A stretch of DNA of 8,525 bases, from NCBI GenBank assembly GCA_900552875.1, contig USCS01000060.1:1-8525 (forward strand). The letters are read 5' to 3'. The translations under genes and the position numbers were made by a program. A model generated the notes under the pieces. That model was not told the DNA's origin. It made no database searches and saw nothing but the letters and a program-made list of their open reading frames with translations. The stretch is from an uncultured Collinsella sp. GTDB lineage: Bacteria > Actinomycetota > Coriobacteriia > Coriobacteriales > Coriobacteriaceae. The first letter of the stretch is position 1, and each line of letters opens with the position of its first letter. Shown in pieces: positions 6,268 to 8,525 of this stretch.

Positions 6268-6292
6268 TGATATATGTCGGAAAGGAGGTTCA

Positions 6293-7012
6293 ATGATTCC
6301 CAAATACGAGGCGATAGCTGCAGATATTCGTCGAAGCATCGAGGATGGCACTCTTAAACCGGGCGACAAGCTTCCCACCGTCGTTGAGTTCTGCGAGCTC
6401 TATAGCGTTTCCAAAATCACCGTCAAACGAGCTATCGAGCAAATCACCGAGGAAGGTCTTATTACCAGCCGACGCGGATCGGGTACCTACGTTAAGGACA
6501 CGGCGGGACTTCCCGGTCAGGCGTTTTTCCAGGGCAAAAACGACCGTGCCCAGGGCTTTTCGTATGAGCACCGCGGGGAGAAGGTGACCTCGGTGGTCTA
6601 CGATTTCTCGATTGTTAATCCACCAGCGGACATCGCAGCCCAGCTGGGAATTGCCGAGGATGACTTTGCCTATCACATCGTGCGCGTGCGTCAGGCCGAT
6701 GAGAAGCCCATCGTTATCGAGTACACCTACATGCCCCTCGAGCTGATTCCAGGCCTTAAAAAGAAGGACCTGTACGGATCGGTCTACCACTTCATCCGCG
6801 AGCAATGTGGGCTGAAGATTTCGAGCTTCCACCGTACCATTCGCGCCGTGGCAGCAACCGAGGAAGAAGCCGAGCGCTTGGACACCAAGCCTGGCTCTCC
6901 CCTGCTCGAGCTCACCCAGATTGGCTTTTTGGACAGCGGCGCCGCCTTTGAGTATTCGGTCTCGCGCAACGTTGGCGACCGCTTTGAGTTGCACAACGTA
7001 ACGTTGGCATAG
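6293..7012 (+). CDS. GntR-family (HutC subfamily, UTRA-domain) transcriptional regulator
   Basis: DNA-binding regulator, most likely a repressor released by a phosphorylated sugar. The 239-residue protein has an N-terminal winged helix (about 1-68). Its recognition region is LPTVVEFCELYSVSKITVKRAIEQ (two parts: LPTVVEFCELYS 27-38 and VSKITVKRAIEQ 39-50), and the wing is RRGSGTYV (60-67). A UTRA effector-binding domain follows (about 85-235), with the typical IEYTYMPLELIPGL stretch at 142-155. The start is set by AAAGGAGG, four bases before ATG 6293; the upstream in-frame TTG at 6260 has no such site. It is divergent from the GH1-PTS operon and 74 bases upstream of manA. That matches the role of GmuR-type regulators controlling an adjacent beta-oligosaccharide PTS operon. 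The effector is unknown; cellobiose- or mannobiose-phosphate would fit. Confidence 0.92.
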   Translation: MIPKYEAIAADIRRSIEDGTLKPGDKLPTVVEFCELYSVSKITVKRAIEQITEEGLITSRRGSGTYVKDTAGLPGQAFFQGKNDRAQGFSYEHRGEKVTSVVYDFSIVNPPADIAAQLGIAEDDFAYHIVRVRQADEKPIVIEYTYMPLELIPGLKKKDLYGSVYHFIREQCGLKISSFHRTIRAVAATEEEAERLDTKPGSPLLELTQIGFLDSGAAFEYSVSRNVGDRFELHNVTLA

Positions 7013-7027
7013 GTTTTTGTAGTCATC

Positions 7028-7063
7028 CGGGCGCTCGCTTTGAGCTGTTTTGTGCAGCGCCCG
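7028..7063 (+). other. Hairpin between the GntR gene and manA
   Basis: CGGGCGCT (7028-7035) pairs perfectly with AGCGCCCG (7056-7063) around a 20-base loop. It ends 11 bases before the manA ribosome binding site and no U-run follows, so it is not a convincing terminator. It may influence manA translation or message stability. Its presence does not rule out co-transcription of the two genes. Confidence 0.35.
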
Positions 7064-7086
7064 CGCAACACAATGGGGGTATGAAC

Positions 7087-8019
7087 ATGTCCGATTTGAT
7101 TAAGCTGACGCCGATCTTCCACGAGAAGATCTGGGGCGGTCGCCAGCTCGAAACCGTATTTGGCTACGACATTCCCGATGGACCCATCGGTGAGTGCTGG
7201 GCCATCTCGGCCCACCCCAACGGCGACTGCCAGATTGCGGAAGGCCCGTATGCAGGCCACACGCTGTCGTGGCTGTGGGCCGAGCACCGCGAGCTCTTTG
7301 GCAACTGCGAGGGCAAGGAGTTCCCACTGCTCATTAAGATTCTGGACGCCAAGGACGACCTTTCGATCCAGATTCATCCCAACGACGAGTACGCCGCCAA
7401 GCACGAGAACGGCAGCCTGGGCAAAACCGAGTGCTGGTATGTGCTGGACTGCGAGCCCGGTGCCACGATCATTGTCGGCCAGCGCGCGCACGACCGCGCC
7501 GAGGCCGCGCAGATGATCGAGGACGGCCGCTGGGACGACATGCTCAACGTACTGCCGATCCACAAGGGCGACTTTTTCCAGATTGATTCCGGTACCGTTC
7601 ACGCCATCAAGGCCGGCACGCTCATTTTGGAAACGCAGCAGTCGTGCGACGTGACGTATCGCCTGTACGATTACGACCGCCCCGGCACCGACGGCAAACT
7701 GCGTCCCCTGCACATTGAGCAGAGCCTCGACTGCATAAACTTTGATGCTCAGGCTCCGACCGACGGCACGGTGACCGCACCCGAGGTGGATGGCGTGACC
7801 GAGCTCGAGTCTTGCCCCTGCTACACCGTCGATCGCGTGCGCGTTAACGGCAGCAAGACCCTCGACCAGCGCTGGCCCTTCATGTGTCTGTCGGTCATCG
7901 ACGGCGAAGGCACCATCTGCGGCGACCCCGTCCACAAGGGAAGCCACCTGCTGGCACCCAGCACCGTGGACAAGATTGAACTCGAAGGCAAGATGGAGCT
8001 GATCATCTCGCACCTCTAG
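7087..8019 (+). CDS. manA: Mannose-6-phosphate isomerase, type I, short form
   Basis: Zinc enzyme of the cupin fold that interconverts mannose-6-phosphate and fructose-6-phosphate in the cytoplasm, feeding mannose into glycolysis. The 310-residue length fits the short ManA/GmuF type of Firmicutes and relatives rather than the roughly 390-residue enterobacterial type. Metal-site residues are visible as Q95 and H97 in IQIHPNDEYA, E115 in GKTECWYVL and H172 in GTVHAI. They are followed by the family stretch ETQQSCDVTYRLYDYDR. ATG 7087 was preferred over ATG 7081 because the GGGGG at 7075-7079 then lies seven bases upstream; for 7081 it would abut the start. The gene follows the GntR gene on the same strand and is probably co-transcribed. 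In B. subtilis a ManA-type protein (GmuF) belongs to the glucomannan operon, so this gene hints that mannose-containing sugars pass through the pathway. Confidence 0.94.
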   Translation: MSDLIKLTPIFHEKIWGGRQLETVFGYDIPDGPIGECWAISAHPNGDCQIAEGPYAGHTLSWLWAEHRELFGNCEGKEFPLLIKILDAKDDLSIQIHPNDEYAAKHENGSLGKTECWYVLDCEPGATIIVGQRAHDRAEAAQMIEDGRWDDMLNVLPIHKGDFFQIDSGTVHAIKAGTLILETQQSCDVTYRLYDYDRPGTDGKLRPLHIEQSLDCINFDAQAPTDGTVTAPEVDGVTELESCPCYTVDRVRVNGSKTLDQRWPFMCLSVIDGEGTICGDPVHKGSHLLAPSTVDKIELEGKMELIISHL

Positions 8020-8046
8020 GTCGCACCAACAACCCAAACGCAACAA

Positions 8047-8078
8047 GGGGCTCTCCCGTCCATGTACGGGAGAGCCCC
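8047..8078 (+). terminator. Terminator-like hairpin after manA
   Basis: A perfect 13-bp stem (8047-8059 with 8066-8078) with a 6-base loop lies 27 bases past the manA stop. The downstream plus-strand sequence TACACGTATCTATCTATC has spaced Ts but no solid run. On the other strand the hairpin is followed by CTTGTTGCGTTTGGG. It is likely the manA terminator and may act in both directions between the convergent manA and pcrA genes. Confidence 0.7.
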
Positions 8079-8123
8079 TACACGTATCTATCTATCAGCC
8101 CACCCGGCTCTCCAGATCAAAAC

Positions 8124-8157
8124 GCGAACGAGCAAAGCAACGTTCGCAAGCAACGTT
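8124..8157. repeat. Small hairpin and overlapping direct repeat between manA and pcrA
   Basis: GCGAACG (8124-8130) and CGTTCGC (8141-8147) form a 7-bp inverted repeat. AGCAACGTT occurs twice, at 8136-8144 and 8149-8157, with a 13-base period. There is no T-run and no obvious role. The site lies between the manA terminator hairpin and the large inverted repeat. Confidence 0.35.
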
Positions 8158-8163
8158 ACCCAA

Positions 8164-8293
8164 GGACCTGGGCGGGCGTATGGGGCAACATCGATCGCGA
8201 GTTCCGCACGCAAAGGAGGCCACTTAATGTGGCCTCCGTCTTGCGCAGGACTGCCCGAGCAGGCGATGTTGCCCCATACGCCCGCCCAGGTCC
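8164..8293. repeat. Large inverted repeat with perfect 30-bp arms and nested hairpin
   Basis: The arms 8164-8193 and 8264-8293 are exact reverse complements over all 30 bases. The 70-base spacer holds a second hairpin, GGAGGCCAC (8215-8223) and GTGGCCTCC (8229-8237), with a 5-base TTAAT loop. Short flanking CGCAA/TTGCG pairing extends it. The element starts eight bases past the pcrA stop on the minus strand. As RNA it would form a very stable rod, but no U-run follows either arm. A MITE-like mobile remnant, a REP-type element or a bidirectional transcription block are all possible. No open reading frame is carried. Confidence 0.85.
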
Positions 8294-8300
8294 GCCGGGA

Positions 8301-8525
8301 TTACGACAGCTTGACGATCGGTGCAAAGCCCTTCATTAGCTTTTTGGTCTGGCCGGTCTTTTCGAATTGAACCTCGATCATGTCTCCGGCGACCGAGATC
8401 ACGGTACCCGTGCCAAAGGTCTTGTGGCTCACGGTATCGCCCGCGGCAAAGTCCTGCGACGCGCTGGCGCGATCGACCTTGCGCTCCACCGCCGGGGACA
8501 CCTTGGACGAGGGCTTTTTGGCTCG
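8301..8525 (-). CDS. pcrA: ATP-dependent DNA helicase PcrA/UvrD, C-terminal end (partial)
   Basis: Only the last 74 codons are in the window. The frame stays open to the right edge, so the start lies outside. The visible part is a basic, low-complexity linker (KKPSSK...ERKVDRAS) followed by a small Tudor-like domain, FAAGDTVSHKTFGTGTVISV, ending KKLMKGFAPIVKLS. This is the characteristic C-terminal tail of actinobacterial and firmicute PcrA, which contacts RNA polymerase or DNA in studied homologues. The full protein would be a superfamily 1 3'-5' helicase acting in nucleotide excision repair and removal of RecA filaments. None of the helicase motifs are visible here, so the call rests on the tail alone. 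The gene is convergent with manA. Confidence 0.82.
   Translation of the reverse strand, partial: RAKKPSSKVSPAVERKVDRASASQDFAAGDTVSHKTFGTGTVISVAGDMIEVQFEKTGQTKKLMKGFAPIVKLS

Noticed and set aside
6260..6292. Upstream TTG extension of the GntR protein
   Set aside because: It would run through the AAAGGAGG ribosome binding site and the candidate operator. GntR proteins typically begin with an IPKYEAIA-like stretch near residue 2.
6784..8046. 420-codon open frame on the minus strand antisense to manA and the end of the GntR gene
   Set aside because: It covers two unrelated real genes in antisense and shows no domain, so it is a shadow.
1..8525. Search for CRISPR arrays, tRNA/rRNA genes, toxin-antitoxin or defence genes
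   Set aside because: No regularly spaced repeats, cloverleaf structures or matching proteins were seen. All the long frames are explained by the listed genes or their antisense shadows.

Overview
The window looks like a chromosomal segment of a high-GC, saccharolytic, PTS-rich anaerobe. Protein style, GC-rich codon choice and gene content suggest a gut actinobacterium of the Coriobacteriia, with Collinsella or a close relative the best guess. This is inference, because no rRNA or other phylogenetic marker is present. Eight complete genes and one partial gene are supported.

Layout. Two metabolic genes on the minus strand come first: a manganese-dependent family II inorganic pyrophosphatase (34-957) and a ROK-family glucokinase-type sugar kinase (1124-2077). 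A strong minus-strand intrinsic terminator (2222-2260) then closes a four-gene minus-strand operon read from about 6150 down to 2319. Its genes are a GH1 6-phospho-beta-glycosidase, PTS EIIC, EIIB and EIIA of the lactose/cellobiose family. A divergent control region of about 300 bp (5990-6292) separates this operon from plus-strand genes for a GntR/HutC-family repressor (6293-7012) and a short type I mannose-6-phosphate isomerase (7087-8019). After a hairpin at 8047-8078 and a large perfect inverted repeat (8164-8293), the C-terminal end of a PcrA/UvrD helicase enters from the right edge on the minus strand.

How the genes fit together. EIIA, EIIB and EIIC would import and phosphorylate a beta-linked disaccharide or short oligosaccharide. 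The GH1 enzyme would split it into a 6-phosphosugar and a free sugar. The ROK kinase could phosphorylate the free sugar, and ManA would convert mannose-6-phosphate to fructose-6-phosphate. The divergent UTRA-domain regulator is placed to control the locus through a phosphosugar inducer. This set (EIIA, EIIB, EIIC, GH1, GntR, ROK kinase, ManA-type isomerase) closely matches the Bacillus subtilis gmu glucomannan-utilisation operon, although the order and strands differ and no mannanase is visible here. Cellobiose, mannobiose or gluco-manno-disaccharide use is therefore the working hypothesis.

Non-coding structure. Three intergenic sites (about 1079-1121, 2134-2170, 6026-6111) carry related palindromic elements built around a GGGACAGG-like core, resembling a dispersed REP or MITE-like family. 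One of them lies inside the predicted 5' leader of the PTS operon. A different element, with perfect 30-bp arms around a 70-bp spacer and a nested hairpin, lies just past the pcrA stop. I see no tRNA, rRNA, CRISPR array, transposase gene or defence system. The genes themselves are conventional, and the less explained material is the palindromic intergenic DNA.
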